Shown here: positions 23,175 to 34,472 of the stretch, in pieces
Numbering within the stretch: position 1 is the first letter of the stretch
How the letters are laid out: the number at the start of each line of letters is the position of its first letter
Origin: Eurosta solidaginis
Taxonomy: Eukaryota > Arthropoda > Insecta > Diptera > Tephritidae
Direction: 5' to 3'
Length of the DNA stretch: 64,000 nt
Assembly: GCF_040869045.1 (NCBI RefSeq)
Contig: NC_090319.1
Span: 372,821,601 to 372,885,600 of the forward strand
Position numbers and translations under genes: made by a program
Notes under the pieces: generated by a model
What the model was told of the DNA's origin: nothing
Seen by the model: only the letters and a program-made list of their open reading frames with translations
The model's database searches: none

Positions 23175-24904
23175 GACACAACCAGCAAGTATAGTGTGTT
23201 CTAAAATATTTTAAACATTTTCGAAGAAGAGAAAATAATTTTATAATGAAGTTCCCTGTTCGTGATGTATACACCTTTGTACCAGAAAATCAATACAGTG
23301 CTACCTAAACGCTCTTGTTACCCGCTCACTCGTTGTCCACCTCATGTGTGCTTCAGTGAGCGCGCCAAATGGGTCTGCGCCATTAAATGCTCATGAATAA
23401 CCTTGCCAGGCTTATTTTTGTTTACGATTACGTCCCCTATGCCTAAGAGCTCATCCCATTAAAACCTTGACTTTGACTCTCAGCTTGTTAAGGTATCTTA
23501 TGCTTTCATAAACCAAGCGAAGACTATAAAGTTGTCTGTGAGTCTGTAATTCCGTTTAAAATTACTTAATCTAGAACGGTTCTTAAAAAATCTGTGAGTG
23601 GGATTGTTGGGGCTATTGTACCACTCAATCGCAATAAAGTATTGTCTACTAATTTTATAATCTTAATTTGAACTGCTTGGAATCGCTTCCTTTTTAAGAG
23701 CATACTTCATAAAATTGATCTAAAACTATGTAACGTTTTATACGTAAATTATAAGTTCCAGTCATAACGATATATTTCAAAAACCAGTAATTTCAAGAAA
23801 GGCATCCTTTCCAACTAACAGTAAATGTACACCTTGACTTTGGGAATCGCGTATATTCCAACATTATTAATAAAGTTTCTATGTATAAATGCGGTAATTA
23901 GGGAACATCTTGCTGTAATAAGGAGAGAATTCCGCAATATCGGCTTGATAATATAGTAAACGTATCTCAAATATTACATAAACCTATTGCGAATTGCCGG
24001 CATATGCAAGAGCAACGAAATAAGTGGAATATAAAAGTGCACGGGCTATGTTGCATATACATTTAAGCAATTTAAGCGAACATTGTTTTGTGCCTAAAAA
24101 TACTAATTTATGTCAAAAATATATTACTTCTTTTTTAAAAACATAAATAATGAGTTTATTTTTAATCTCATTTCACTGCGTAATTATCAATTCTCTATAC
24201 CTCATTATCGATTAGTTCTCACCTGTGATTTTTTTTATTTTGTCAGCAAAACGCCATTATTGCCATAATTCGCCAGCTGATTTTTTAAAATTTATTTTTA
24301 AGGTTTTGGTAATTTGTTTTTACCTTCACTTGCACTTAAATACTTGAAGTAATTAACACTTTGCACATTCTTTTTCACTTTTAAATTTCTTGCCTCTCCA
24401 AAAACATGCTTCCTCCACTATTGGTTGTTGTTTTTTTGGTCGCTGTCACCTTTCCACCTAACCAATACTTGCATACAAAAAAAAAATATTTTTCTTCGTC
24501 AAATATTGGCAAAACACAATCAACTGCTTTTGTTTGGCATATAAACACACATATATATGTATATATTTTCACCTGCTTTTGAATTTTACTTTACTCTATT
24601 CACCCGTCAGCTTGGTTGGTTACGATCGTGGTGCTTTTGCCAGTCACTATCTGACTAACTGAAACTGGCTAGCAACACTTTATTTTGTTAAACTTTAGAA
24701 TACCAATTTCATTAATGCAGCTTCATCCGATTGTTGCTCTGACAACCTGATATTAGTTTTATTGGTTTAGTTTTTGTTTGTTTATTGTTGTTGTTTGGTT
24801 TTGTTGAATGATATCTTTAAACTTGACCAAGAAGCAGGCGGATTTTGATTTCGTTATTGGTGCTTGCGTGGCTTTTGATGAGTGCGCTAACTGTATGTAC
24901 TTTT
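23175..24904. other. No gene recognised
   Basis: Unique-looking A+T-rich DNA. No frame over 63 codons with a recognisable feature, no repeats noticed. Regulatory content cannot be judged by eye. Confidence 0.3.
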
Positions 24905-25333
24905 AATAAAATAATTAAAAAAATAGTTTTAAGTTAAACGGTGTTATTTAAAACAATACTTACATGAAGTAATAATAATACTAAAAGCTAGAAAATAATT
25001 AGGTAGGTCCTCGGTACTAGGCATCACACTCCTCATCAATCTAGGGCGTTGATCAGACAATTAAAAGAAAGCGTGAAATTTCTAAAAATGTGAGGCGTAG
25101 CGTACGTAACCTGATTAATGTTTAGTTGGCCTTACTTATGACTACATATAGAACTTTGACGCGTCCAACGCTTTTATTTAAGTGTCTGATCAACCCCCTA
25201 GATTGATGAGGAGTGTACTTGCCCTAGGACCTACCTAATTATTTTCTAGCTTTTAGTGTTATTATTACTTAATGTAAGCATTGTTTTCAATAAAACCGTT
25301 TAAATTAAACTTTTTTTTAATTATTTTATTTTC
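24905..25333. mobile_element. Long-hairpin element (about 165-bp inverted arms)
   Basis: The left arm (about 24905-25072) and right arm (about 25168-25333) are near-complementary. Both contain 'aagctagaaaataattaggt' (direct or complement) and 'ctcctcatcaatctaggg', separated by a spacer of about 95 bp. Ends are A+T-rich ('aataaaataattaaaa') and no clear target duplication is visible. It has the size and shape of a foldback or MITE element and would form a long dsRNA if transcribed. No coding sequence. Confidence 0.75.
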
Positions 25334-25529
25334 AAGTTTTTAGTCTGTATTTCATTGCCTATTATTTCCCATTCGATTAGTTCATTTAGTGACTCACTGT
25401 TACAAGGGCTCTTTCCTGACAATTGTTACAATCTAGGTCACATAATCCTTCCAAAGACTTTACTCGTTCAGCGCCACGTATGCTTGTCCCTCCGCGAACT
25501 CCAAAATTTTTTGATGTCACTTCTGCCGG

Positions 25530-25960
25530 ATTGTATGGAAAATTTGTTCCAAATGTGAGCCAAATCGGACCACAAATACCAGTATTTTTAATACCTCGAT
25601 CCTTGCCACACCTAGCGGGATTTTTTTTCATGAAGTGATTTCTATTTCTGTATGCATTATGTGTTCCAAGTATGAGCCAAATCGGACCAAAAATACGATG
25701 TGTTTTAATATTGCGATCCTTGCGCCACCTGGTGGCGATTCTTTTTCATATATCGCTTTCTATTCATGTATGTAATATGTGTTCCAAATATGAGCCTAAT
25801 CGGACCACAAATACGATTTTTTTAATATCTCGATCCTTGCGCCACCTGGCGGCGATTTTTTCACAAGTCGCTTTCTATTCATGTATATATTAAGTATGTG
25901 TTCCAAATATTAGCCAAATCGGACCAAAAATACGATTTTTTGAAATATTTCGACCCATGC
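25530..25960 (+). repeat. Tandem repeat, about 118-bp unit, four copies
   Basis: 'gagccaaatcggacca' recurs near 25556, 25676, 25793 and 25913, followed each time by 'aatacgattttttt', 'ctcgatccttgcgccacc' and 'cgctttctattcatgtatg'. Frames across it (25423-25893) come from the repeat. The flanking sequence continues on the far side of the SINE at 25990 ('caggttctgaactatattcc'). Confidence 0.85.
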
Positions 25961-25989
25961 AATGTCCAGCAATGTCATCGGGTTCTGGA

Positions 25990-26353
25990 GGCCACCGTGG
26001 TGTGATGGTAGCGTACTCCGCCTACCACACCGTATGTCCTGGGTTCACATCCCGGGAAAAGCGACATCAAAATTTTAGAAATAAGTTTTTTCAATTAGAA
26101 GAAAATTTTTCTAAGCGGGGTCGCCCCTCGGCAGTGTTTTGCAAGCGCTCTGAGTATATTTCTGCCATGAAAAGCTCTCAGTGAAAACTCATCTGCCTTG
26201 CAGATGCCATTTGGGATCGGCATAACGCATGTAGGTCCCGTCCGGCCAATTTGTAGGGAAAATCAAGAGGAGCACGACGCAAATTGGAAGAGAAGCTCGG
26301 CCTTAGATCTCTTCGGAGGTTATCGCGCCTTACATTTATTTATTTTTTATTGT
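25990..26353 (+). mobile_element. tRNA-derived SINE, full length
   Basis: The head 'gccaccgtggtgtgatggta' contains an A-box-like 'tggtgtgatgg'. The B box 'ggttcacatcc' lies at about 26042-26052, a spacing suited to internal RNA polymerase III initiation. The body includes 'ctgccatgaaaagctctcag' and 'ctgccttgcagatgcc', the 3' end is 'ggaggttatcgcgcctta', and the tail is (ATTT)-rich. Flanks 'tgtcatcgggttctg' and 'tgtcaggttctg' look like an imperfect target duplication. Mobilisation would need a partner LINE. The SINE family name is not known to me. Confidence 0.85.
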
Positions 26354-27399
26354 CAGGTTCTGAACTATATTCCAAGTTTCAAGATTGTAGCTTATCGGAA
26401 AATTACTTAAATTTTAATTACAAAATTCGTTCAAAACGGCCGTGTGGCCGTTCTGTCAAATCAAGCTAAATAAAATCGTTTGAAAAGAGAGTTTGCGAGA
26501 GTAGATTAACTAAAATCTTTCAATTAAAGAGAAAAAGCGTTTATTGGCTTACTTAATTCTCAAATAACGGTTGCAGTCAAATGTATTAATTTCTTCAACA
26601 CCTTAAACACATTCGAATAAACATTTTTTTTGAGCTTTTTGTTTTTATCAGAGACCTATTTTACTAGTTACTAATAACCCCTGGGGTCGAAAATTCATCG
26701 AGTCCCATTTGGGCTTAACCAAAATGAATTGAAATCTCTTTGCAATAACGTATTCAAATACATTGTAGACCTAGATTATAAACCTGCTAACCGACATAAA
26801 AAATTGTATATAATAAAACAATAACCTACTTTGTGGATAAAACAAATGTGATAACTTCTGCATAGATGTCAAAATTACAAATAGAATGGATCACCTGATT
26901 TTTAATTGACTATCGCTGTCTCATTATGTATCTCTTTCTTTCAACCGCTGAAGATAGCTGGCCCTATGCGCCGTCATATTGAACACCCTGTCAAAACGCT
27001 GCCAATATGCTAAAAATAAGCCATATTGAACATCCTGTCAGGCAGTTGACGGATAAGATATCACACTTGATTTATCCATATGTGATAATGAAAACCTGTT
27101 TAAATTTCTTTTGACAATTGCATAAAAAAGCCATTTTTGGAAAACAATTTTACATAGCAGGTTTGCACTCCAAGCCTTTGAAATGATAATATAATTCTAT
27201 AAGTACACACTTTCTTGTGAAAGAATTCCCATATTAGCAATATCTAGCGAATACCCGTGATACAGCTTCCATGGTCATTGATATAAACATATGGAATTTG
27301 AGTTTGTATGATAAGTGCAACACCCCTCTCTTCAATCTTGCCTAATTTTCGTTAAAACTTTGAAATTATGACTGCCAAGATCCAGGAATATGAAGTAAG
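26354..27399. other. No gene recognised
   Basis: A+T-rich. A small duplication ('atattgaaca.cctgtca') occurs near 26978 and 27034. No coding region. Confidence 0.3.
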
Positions 27400-28250
27400 T
27401 AATCGCTACAGGAGCTATGCGATATAGAAATCAAAATTGTATGGGAGGTGCGCAACACTTTGTTTTCCGATTCCTCCACTCATACAATATCAATGTTGTG
27501 CATCTTCCTGCTAAGTATCACCACCAATAATACCCTCAGAGATATAAAATTTTTCTTGTATTTTTGCGATCAGTTCGATTATGTACATGTATTTTTGAGT
27601 AGGCTAGTCTGATCTAATATTTCCTGGTACAAATAGAGATTTATTTTACCTTTCGCCCGACGTTTCGCTGAATATTTCAGCCTCTTCAGGGGCTACAAAC
27701 AATATTGGACAATAAGAACACACATATGTGTTTCGCTGAATACATGTATAAAATTTTTCATTTATTGCTATGTATATCAGTTAATACGCTGCGTATACAT
27801 TTTAAAACTATCCCCTATGCACTTAAGAACTCTATTTCCTACATACTTCATCCATATCGGCCAAACCACTCTTTGCAAGGTTTACCATTAAAATTTTGAT
27901 AAAATCAATAAAGTCATCGTAACCTTAATGTAGCTGCAATAGTTACGAATATGTGTGATGCCGAAATTTGAGTTTTTGTGCGAGGTGCCACGCCCCTTTT
28001 AGCAATAAACTCCAATATCCTTGCGATCTGACAACGTTGGTAGATATGCCAATTTCATTAATGTTATTTAAGCGTTTCTGAAGTCACATATGGAACATGG
28101 AGAGAAAAATTTGTATCGGAGGTACTATATTCCCTTTTCCAATTCTTCCCACTTTTCTCCACTAATATAATATCAATGTTGGACATCTGTTCGCCAAGTA
28201 TCATTTGCTTGGTATTAATACTCTTAGAAATATTAAATTTTTCATGTGTC
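27400..28250 (+). repeat. Two diverged copies of a ~160-bp sequence, 700 bp apart
   Basis: 27410-27570 and 28100-28250 share 'tataatatcaatgttg'-type text, 'tatggaggtgc'-like and 'aagtatca' blocks and the ending 'gatataaaatttttc.tgt'. Between them, near 27655-27700, 'cgcccgacgtttcgctgaat' with 'ttcagcctcttcaggggc' is the kind of sequence often found in Penelope-like or related insect repeats, but no protein motif supports that here. Confidence 0.45.
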
Positions 28251-29108
28251 GGTAGATATATCAGATGCCACGTCCCCTAAATGTAATAAATAACAAGTAA
28301 GGAAGGCTAAATTCGGGTGTAACCGAACATTACATACTCAGTTGAGAGCTATGGAGACAAAATAAGGAAAATCACCATGTAGGAATGTGGTTTTATGACA
28401 AGTGTATCAAATGGAAGGTACTAAAGAGTATTTTAAGAGAGAGTAGGCCATAGTTCTATGGATGGACGCCATTTAGGGATATCGCCATAAAGGTGGACCA
28501 GGGCTGACTCTAGAATTTGTTTGTACGATATGGTTATCAAAAGAAAGGTGTTACTGAGCATTTTAAGAGGGAGTGGGCCTTAGGTCTATCGGTGGACGCC
28601 TTTTTGGATATCGCCATTAAGGTGGGCCAGGGGTGACTCTAGAATGTGTTTGTACGATATGGGTATCAAATGAAAGGTGGTAATGAGTATTTTAAAAGGG
28701 AATGGGCTTTAGTTATATAGTTGAACGCCCTTTCGAGAAATCGCCATATAGGTGGACCAGGGGTGACTCTAGAATATGTTTGTACGATATGGGTATCAAA
28801 TGAAAGGTGTTAATGAGTATTTTCAAAGTGAGTGATCCTTAGTTCCATAGGTGGACGCCGTTTCGAGATATCGCCATAAAGGTGGACCAGGGGTGACTTT
28901 AGAATGTTTGTACGATATGGGTATCAAACGAAAGGTGTTACTGAGCATTTTAAGAGGGAGTGGGCATTAGGTCTATAGGTGGACGCCTTTCGAGATATCG
29001 CCATTAGGGTGGGCCAGGGGTGACTCTAGAATGTGTTTGTACGATATGGGTATCAAATGAAAGGTGGTAATGAGTATTTTAAAAGGGAGTAATCCTTAGT
29101 TCTATAGG

Positions 29109-29113
29109 TGGAC
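29109..29113. repeat. Target site duplication TGGAC (left)
   Basis: TGGAC at 29109-29113 and again at 34473-34477 directly flank the LTR retrotransposon. The uninterrupted unit reads 'aggtggacgcc' with a single TGGAC. Confidence 0.95.
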
Positions 29114-29320
29114 TGTAGTATCCTTTTTTATTATTTATATTTTTATTAAGAATATTCACATATAAAGAGTATAACTTCTTGAAGGTAAAAATTGAATCCA
29201 TCTGAAAATTTTTGAAAATTAAAATATCAAAATTGAAAATTAAAATATTGATGGAACATATTAAAATACAAATTTCAAAGTAACTTAAACACAAAGTTAA
29301 ATAAAAATAAGAACCCTACA
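29114..29320 (-). repeat. LTR (3' LTR of the minus-strand element)
   Basis: 207 bp, starting TGTAG and ending CTACA on the plus strand, with no difference seen from the 34266-34472 copy. The pol stop codon TAG (29316-29318) is formed by its first bases in the minus-strand sense. Confidence 0.95.
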
Positions 29321-32300
29321 TTACTCCCCCTTCCAGAGAATTAACATTAAATAAATTAAATGTGACTTTCTTCTTTGTTTTAATGTTATTGTGATGAGTG
29401 TTAGAGTTGTTAGGTAACGTTTCAATAATCGCTGGTTTTAGCCTGTCAATCGGGATAGTTTTGATCTCATTATCAATTTCTATTTTAAAATACTTCTTGT
29501 TTTTTTCAAGTATCTTGTATGGACCTTCATACGGTTGTTGTAAAGAACGCTTATTAATTAAACGAACAAAAACAAATTTACATGTTTGCAAATCTTTCGG
29601 AACATAAAAACCAACATTAGAGTTATGATGATTTAAACTCGAATGAACATTTCTAAATTTTTCACGTAATTTACCCAAAATTTCATTTGTTGATGAATTT
29701 TCAGATGTTGGAACAATAAGTTCACCGGGTAATCTTAAATTTTGTCCAAGAACGATTTCAGCCGGTGTAGCCGAAATATCTTCTTTAAATGTTGATCGCA
29801 AACCTAACAGTATTAAAGGTAGCTCTCCATACCAATCTCTGGTTCCATTTGTAGCCATTAAAGAAGATTTCAATTGCCTATGAAATCGCTCTACCATGCC
29901 ATTCGCTTGAGGATGATAAGCTGACGTTGTAATTTGATGACTACCTAATAACTTTGTTAATTCTGTAAACAATTTTGAAGTAAATTGAGCACCCTGATCA
30001 GTAGTTATTTCTAGAGGTACACCAAACCGAGATATATATTCACATAAAAATTTATTTGCAATTGTTTCTGCAGAAATTTCCCTTAATCCGTATGCTTCTG
30101 GCCAACGTGTGAATCTATCGATAATAGTCAAAATATAGCGATGCCCCTTTGAAATAGGTAAAGGTCCTACAATATCTAAATGAATATGTTCGAATCTTTT
30201 GTTCGGTATTGAAATTTTACTAACTGGTGACTTCGTATGTCGATAAACTTTAGATTTTTGACAACTAATACATTCCTTGGACCATCTATTAATTTCTTTA
30301 TTCATGTTTGGCCAAAAATATTTTTTTATAATTAGACGGCGAGTGGCTTTAGTACCCGGATGCACTATCCCATGTAACTTATCAAATACTGTTTTGCGTA
30401 AATTATTTGGAACGAACGATCTAGGACAATCTCCGGATGATTCACACCATATATTGAAATTTAAAACAGGAATTTCAACTAATTTTAAATTTTGAAATGA
30501 TTGTTGAGATACAAGATTGTTTAGCTCATCATCTTGTTGCTGTTCCTTTTCTAAAATTTTAAAATTAAGTTCTGAATTTTGAATTGCTTCTATTTCAAAT
30601 GCCCTAGATAAAGTATCGGCTACTACATTTGCTTGTCCAGTAATATGCTGAATATCATTTTTAAATTGTGCAATAAATTCAAGATGTCTGGTATGTCGTG
30701 GACTACGTTCAGTTTTTGAATTTAGAGCAAAAACTAAGGGCTTGTGATCAGTAAACACAGTGAATTCTCTTCCTTCTAATAGATATCGAAAATGTTTAAT
30801 ATTAAGATAAATTGCTAATAGCTCTCTATCAAAAGCACTATATTTCATTTCAGCTGGTGAAAGTTTCTTCGAATAGAATGCGAGAGGTTCAGACTTATTG
30901 TTGAAATTTTGTTGTAGAACACCACCGACTGCCGTATTGGATGCATCTACAATTAAAGTTAATTTTGCATCTTTGCTAAAATGATTTAACAAGACCTTAG
31001 ATGCAAACTTGTCTTTAATGCATTCAAACGCTTTAATAGATTTATCATCCCAAACTAGAGTTTTGTCTCGGTTTTTACTTGGTTTATTAATTAAATCATA
31101 TATAACTCCAGTAAATTCGGCTAATTGTGAAATATATCTATGGTAATAGTTAACCATACCAATAAACTTTTGAGTTTGTTTAATGGATTTTGGTAGTTCA
31201 AAATCTCGAATAGCTTTTATTCTATTTTCCGATGGGCGTATTCCTAATTCAGAAATACTATGTCCTAGAAAATCAATTCTAGTAACACCAAAAATGCATT
31301 TATTTGGTTTCACATTCAAACCATATTCACACAAACGTTCAAAAAGTATACGGAGATCTTTAATATGTTGCTCTTCACTCTCGCTAGCAACTAAAATATC
31401 ATCAATGTACGCGTAAACAAAATCTAATTCATTTACAACTTCATTGATGAATCTTTGAAAAGTTTGTGCTGAGTTCCTCAAACCAAAAGGCATTCGAATG
31501 AACTCAAACATGCCAAAAGGAGTAGTAATCGCCGTTTTATAAATATCTTCTTCTGCCATTGGAATTTGATGATACGCTTTAACAAGATCTAATTTTGAAA
31601 ATATCTTTTTATTTCTTAGATTAATATTAAAATCCTGAATATGTGGTAAAGGATAGCGGTCAGGAACAGTAACAGTATTAAGTCGTCTAAAATCACCACA
31701 GGGACGCCAATCATTACTTTCCTTTTTTGGTACTAAATGAAGTGGTGAAGCTACAGAAGAATTTGATGATCTACAAATTCCAGTTTTTACAAGAAAATCA
31801 AATTCAGCTTTAGCTACCTTAAATTTGATTGGGTCTAGACGTCTGGGCTTTGAGAAAGGAAGATTGCCTTCTGTAACAAGTCTATGAACTGTGGCGTGTT
31901 TAACTGGTTTTGAATAGTTTGGCTCTTCTATAAGAGAAGGAAATTCTTTCAACAATTTTGTGTATTGATTTTCTACTGAAAAAATTTTTGGAAGAGAGAT
32001 GTTACAATAGTACGAAATTGTGTTAACTGATAAATTTGTTAATGGATCTATTAAACATTTGTTTTTAATATCAATAAGTAGTCCATATTTGCATAAAAAA
32101 TCTGCACCTATAATCGGGTTTGCTATATCAGCTATCAAAAACACAAAAGGAAATTCCCGTCTTAAACCTAAATTAACATTTACAAGTTTTTTTCCATATG
32201 TAAAAATCGTTGAACCATTGGCTGCTGTTAAAATAATATCTGATGATTTTTTTGTATACGAGAATTTCGAAGCTGGAAGCACAGAAATTTCTGCCCCACT

Positions 32301-32414
32301 ATCAATCAAAAATTTTAACCTGTTTTCTTTGTCAAATATAAATAAGCGACGAGTTGATATTTCTGAAATTCCGTTATTTGTCGCTGCAACAACGGAACAT
32401 TTTAGTTTGTTGGA
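29316..32414 (-). CDS. Pol polyprotein (protease, RT, RNase H, integrase)
   Basis: Open for about 1030 codons; about 997 residues counted from the TTG before the protease motif. Visible motifs in that numbering: protease DSGA at 3-6 and IIGADFL at 66-72; RT with D241 in '[10 protein letters not shown]' and YIDD at 301-304; RNase H with DAS at 455, 'FDRELLA' at about 493-499 and TDHK at 520-523; integrase zinc motif H646, H650, C680, C683; DDE residues D712, D771, E807; and a GPY motif near 929. Order and length are those of a Ty3/gypsy Pol. The frame is -1 relative to gag and opens after a TAA at 32417-32415, overlapping the gag end by about 10 bases, with no ATG, so it is presumably made as a Gag-Pol product. 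All key catalytic residues are present and there is no internal stop. The plus-strand frames opposite it are shadows. Confidence 0.93.
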   Translation of the reverse strand, partial: SNKLKCSVVAATNNGISEISTRRLFIFDKENRLKFLIDSGAEISVLPASKFSYTKKSSDIILTAANGSTIFTYGKKLVNVNLGLRREFPFVFLIADIANPIIGADFLCKYGLLIDIKNKCLIDPLTNLSVNTISYYCNISLPKIFSVENQYTKLLKEFPSLIEEPNYSKPVKHATVHRLVTEGNLPFSKPRRLDPIKFKVAKAEFDFLVKTGICRSSNSSVASPLHLVPKKESNDWRPCGDFRRLNTVTVPDRYPLPHIQDFNINLRNKKIFSKLDLVKAYHQIPMAEEDIYKTAITTPFGMFEFIRMPFGLRNSAQTFQRFINEVVNELDFVYAYIDDILVASESEEQHIKDLRILFERLCEYGLNVKPNKCIFGVTRIDFLGHSISELGIRPSENRIKAIRDFELPKSIKQTQKFIGMVNYYHRYISQLAEFTGVIYDLINKPSKNRDKTLVWDDKSIKAFECIKDKFASKVLLNHFSKDAKLTLIVDASNTAVGGVLQQNFNNKSEPLAFYSKKLSPAEMKYSAFDRELLAIYLNIKHFRYLLEGREFTVFTDHKPLVFALNSKTERSPRHTRHLEFIAQFKNDIQHITGQANVVADTLSRAFEIEAIQNSELNFKILEKEQQQDDELNNLVSQQSFQNLKLVEIPVLNFNIWCESSGDCPRSFVPNNLRKTVFDKLHGIVHPGTKATRRLIIKKYFWPNMNKEINRWSKECISCQKSKVYRHTKSPVSKISIPNKRFEHIHLDIVGPLPISKGHRYILTIIDRFTRWPEAYGLREISAETIANKFLCEYISRFGVPLEITTDQGAQFTSKLFTELTKLLGSHQITTSAYHPQANGMVERFHRQLKSSLMATNGTRDWYGELPLILLGLRSTFKEDISATPAEIVLGQNLRLPGELIVPTSENSSTNEILGKLREKFRNVHSSLNHHNSNVGFYVPKDLQTCKFVFVRLINKRSLQQPYEGPYKILEKNKKYFKIEIDNEIKTIPIDRLKPAIIETLPNNSNTHHNNIKTKKKVTFNLFNVNSLEGGVM
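29324..29334 (-). other. Polypurine tract
   Basis: Minus-strand GGAAGGGGGAG, four bases before the 3' LTR; primes plus-strand DNA synthesis. It also encodes the last Pol residues (EGGVM). Confidence 0.85.
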
Positions 32415-33340
32415 TTACTATTTTTTACAAACGCGCATGGTTCCTCACATCTCTTAGCTTTATTTCCGAATTTGTAATGATATCTACATAACCAGTTGGG
32501 ATTATCACGAGATTTCGAACGATATCTAACAGGACTTCTAAAACTATTTCTACTTGTTGAACGTGGTCTTGAATAATTCTGACTAATTTCTTTTTTAATT
32601 TCACTTAATTCCAAAGATAATTTTTGAAAATTTTCACAAATTAAAGATGTTGTCTTAACCAAATTATTAAGAATAGAATTTTCGCCTTTAGAATTTTGAG
32701 AACTGTTTATCAAAGCAATTTCATTTTTACTGATAACTTCCCAAACGTTATCAGCTAATTTAGTTAGATCATTTATGTCATTGAAATTCGAACTTGTTAA
32801 AATTACATTCAAGTTTTTGGGTAATTTTCGCATCCAAAGTTTCTTTAACATTTCTTGCCTAAAATTAGAACCAGAAAGTAGAACTAAAGATCGGTAAAAT
32901 TCTGAAGGCTTGCGATCACCCATTTCAGAATCAGACAACACTTTATCTTATTTTGCATTCTCTCTTAAGGAATGTCTTTCGATCAAAGTTTGTTTTAATG
33001 CAGAATATTTATTTATTTCCGGTGGATTTTGAATAAAATCCAAAATCGTCATTATGACATCCTGAGGTAATGCAGTAATAATATACTCATATTTGGTCGT
33101 TTCTTGAGTAATTTTTTTAGTATTGAACTGCATTTCAGCATGTATGAACCATGCCTCAGGACAACTTGTCCAAAACTGAGGAAGTTTCACTGAAGTGGAA
33201 AAAATTTCGTTATTGTTTTCGTTCGCATATGGATTTATTAGATCATTTTGCGAAGAAACACCTTCTAAATCAATAAGCGAATCGTTAACCCGATGTGTTG
33301 GTGTAGACGTGTTTCTGTCGTTTGGTGGCGTGCGAAGCAT
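32402..33340 (-). pseudogene. Gag with one in-frame stop codon
   Basis: Starts at ATG 33340-33338 and would encode about 312 residues. A TAA at 32950-32948 (codon 131) interrupts it, and the same frame continues at once for 182 more codons. Upstream of the stop are 'LPQFWTSCPEAWFIHAEMQF' and 'ALKQTLIERHSL'; downstream 'SDSEMGDRKPSEFYR', a basic region rich in R and S, and the zinc motif 'CRYHYKFGNKAKRCEEPC' (C-X2-H-X9-C-X3-C) near the C-terminus. Gag forms the virus-like particle and binds RNA. The lysine-rich context (AAA TAA GAT AAA) suggests a single-base change of a sense codon. Suppression of the stop cannot be excluded but has no support in the sequence. Confidence 0.88.
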
Positions 33341-34245
33341 AATTGAAATGGAATCTCAAAAATCAAAAAATTAATTTTTTAAAATAACGTTCAAAACTCA
33401 ACGTTATTAAATGCAAAATATTCTTTTAAATCTCCAGAAGAAAGAGTTTACAATTATTTAAAATGTATTAAATTTTAATTTCAGATAAACCTTAACTAAT
33501 ATAGTTATATATATTTAAAATATATCAAAATTTATATACATAGTTCTGAATAACAGCTCACCATTTCTTCCTTATTTTGATTTGTTGTTGCTTGTTATAT
33601 CTATCGTTATTGTTGTTATTGTTGTAACTTACGTTCTCTTTATGGAGCTGTGTTGACGGCTGACGGTGTTGTGTTAAACTCAGCGCACTTTTCCGGTTTT
33701 TTTAAGTTACCGGTAAGTCACTTTTGGAAATCTATTTGAACGAATTTGCATTTTGTCTATTGCAATTCATGCACTTTTAATTAAAACATGAGTTGTTGAA
33801 AGCTCTTCTTGAATTGATGTGTTGTTGTCGGTGCTGCTGGGCTATTTGTTTGTACTTGTTGTTGCTTAATTTTGAGCTGCTATTGTTGAAATTTTCGGAT
33901 TTATGTAGTTTTACGCCAAAACAAATATTTTTTTTTTAATATTCCTTTCTTCTATAATTTCTGCTTTGAAATTGCTTTTGTTTTGTAATTCTAGTTTAAA
34001 TGTTTATTGCCAATTGTCGTTCAACAATATGGTGTAACTGATAAAAATTATATATTGTAAATTCAAAAATTTTAGAACTGAATTTGAACTGATGGTCACA
34101 CTAATCTTTGGTTTGTTCGAATTTCTGCCTGATTTTAAGCGCACTAATAAATTATGTTTGTTTGGGGTAGTAAATTTTTATGCGTACAACAAATATTTAA
34201 AATATCACATTCTTTTTTGTTTAAAGGTTGATGTTTAGTTAAATC
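33341..34245 (-). other. Untranslated leader of the LTR retrotransposon
   Basis: About 0.9 kb between primer-binding site and gag, with no coding region. It has TTG/CAA-rich tracts ('gttattgttgttattgttg' near 33605-33625) and T runs. It is the expected place for packaging signals, but none can be identified by eye. Confidence 0.7.
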
Positions 34246-34246
34246 C

Positions 34247-34263
34247 TCCTGGCACGATCGCCA
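34247..34263 (-). other. Primer-binding site
   Basis: On the minus strand TGGCGATCGTGCCAGGA follows the 5' LTR after two bases (AT). The TGGCGA start fits the CCA end of a tRNA, and an arginine tRNA is my best guess from TGGCGAC-type sites in other insect gypsy-like elements. The tRNA was not verified. Confidence 0.75.
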
Positions 34264-34265
34264 AT

Positions 34266-34472
34266 TGTAGTATCCTTTTTTATTATTTATATTTTTATTA
34301 AGAATATTCACATATAAAGAGTATAACTTCTTGAAGGTAAAAATTGAATCCATCTGAAAATTTTTGAAAATTAAAATATCAAAATTGAAAATTAAAATAT
34401 TGATGGAACATATTAAAATACAAATTTCAAAGTAACTTAAACACAAAGTTAAATAAAAATAAGAACCCTACA
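34266..34472 (-). repeat. LTR (5' LTR of the minus-strand element)
   Basis: 207 bp, no difference seen from 29114-29320; drives transcription leftward. TATA-like A/T tracts are numerous and no single promoter can be chosen. Confidence 0.95.

Larger units (their letters stand above)
29114..34472 (-). mobile_element. Ty3/gypsy LTR retrotransposon, 5.36 kb, CsRn1-like
   Basis: Complete element on the minus strand: 207-bp LTRs (29114-29320 and 34266-34472) that look identical base for base, with TGTAG...CTACA ends and a 5-bp TGGAC target duplication. A primer-binding site lies two bases after the 5' LTR and a polypurine tract next to the 3' LTR. Order is LTR, leader, gag, pol (PR-RT-RNase H-IN), LTR. 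No env. The Gag zinc motif (C-X2-H-X9-C-X3-C) and the 'GDRKPS' Gag segment are what I associate with the CsRn1 clade. Pol is intact; Gag carries one stop, so this copy probably depends on another for Gag. Confidence 0.9.

Noticed and set aside
27655..27700. Possible Penelope-like element from 'cgacgtttcgctgaat' text
   Set aside because: Only a short non-coding phrase; no RT or GIY-YIG motif nearby.
32420..32426. A AAA AAT as the -1 frameshift site for Gag-Pol
   Set aside because: In the -1 frame it is followed immediately by TAG and TAA.
32020..32457. 145-codon plus-strand frame opposite gag/pol
   Set aside because: Antisense shadow of the retrotransposon coding region, with no recognisable motif.
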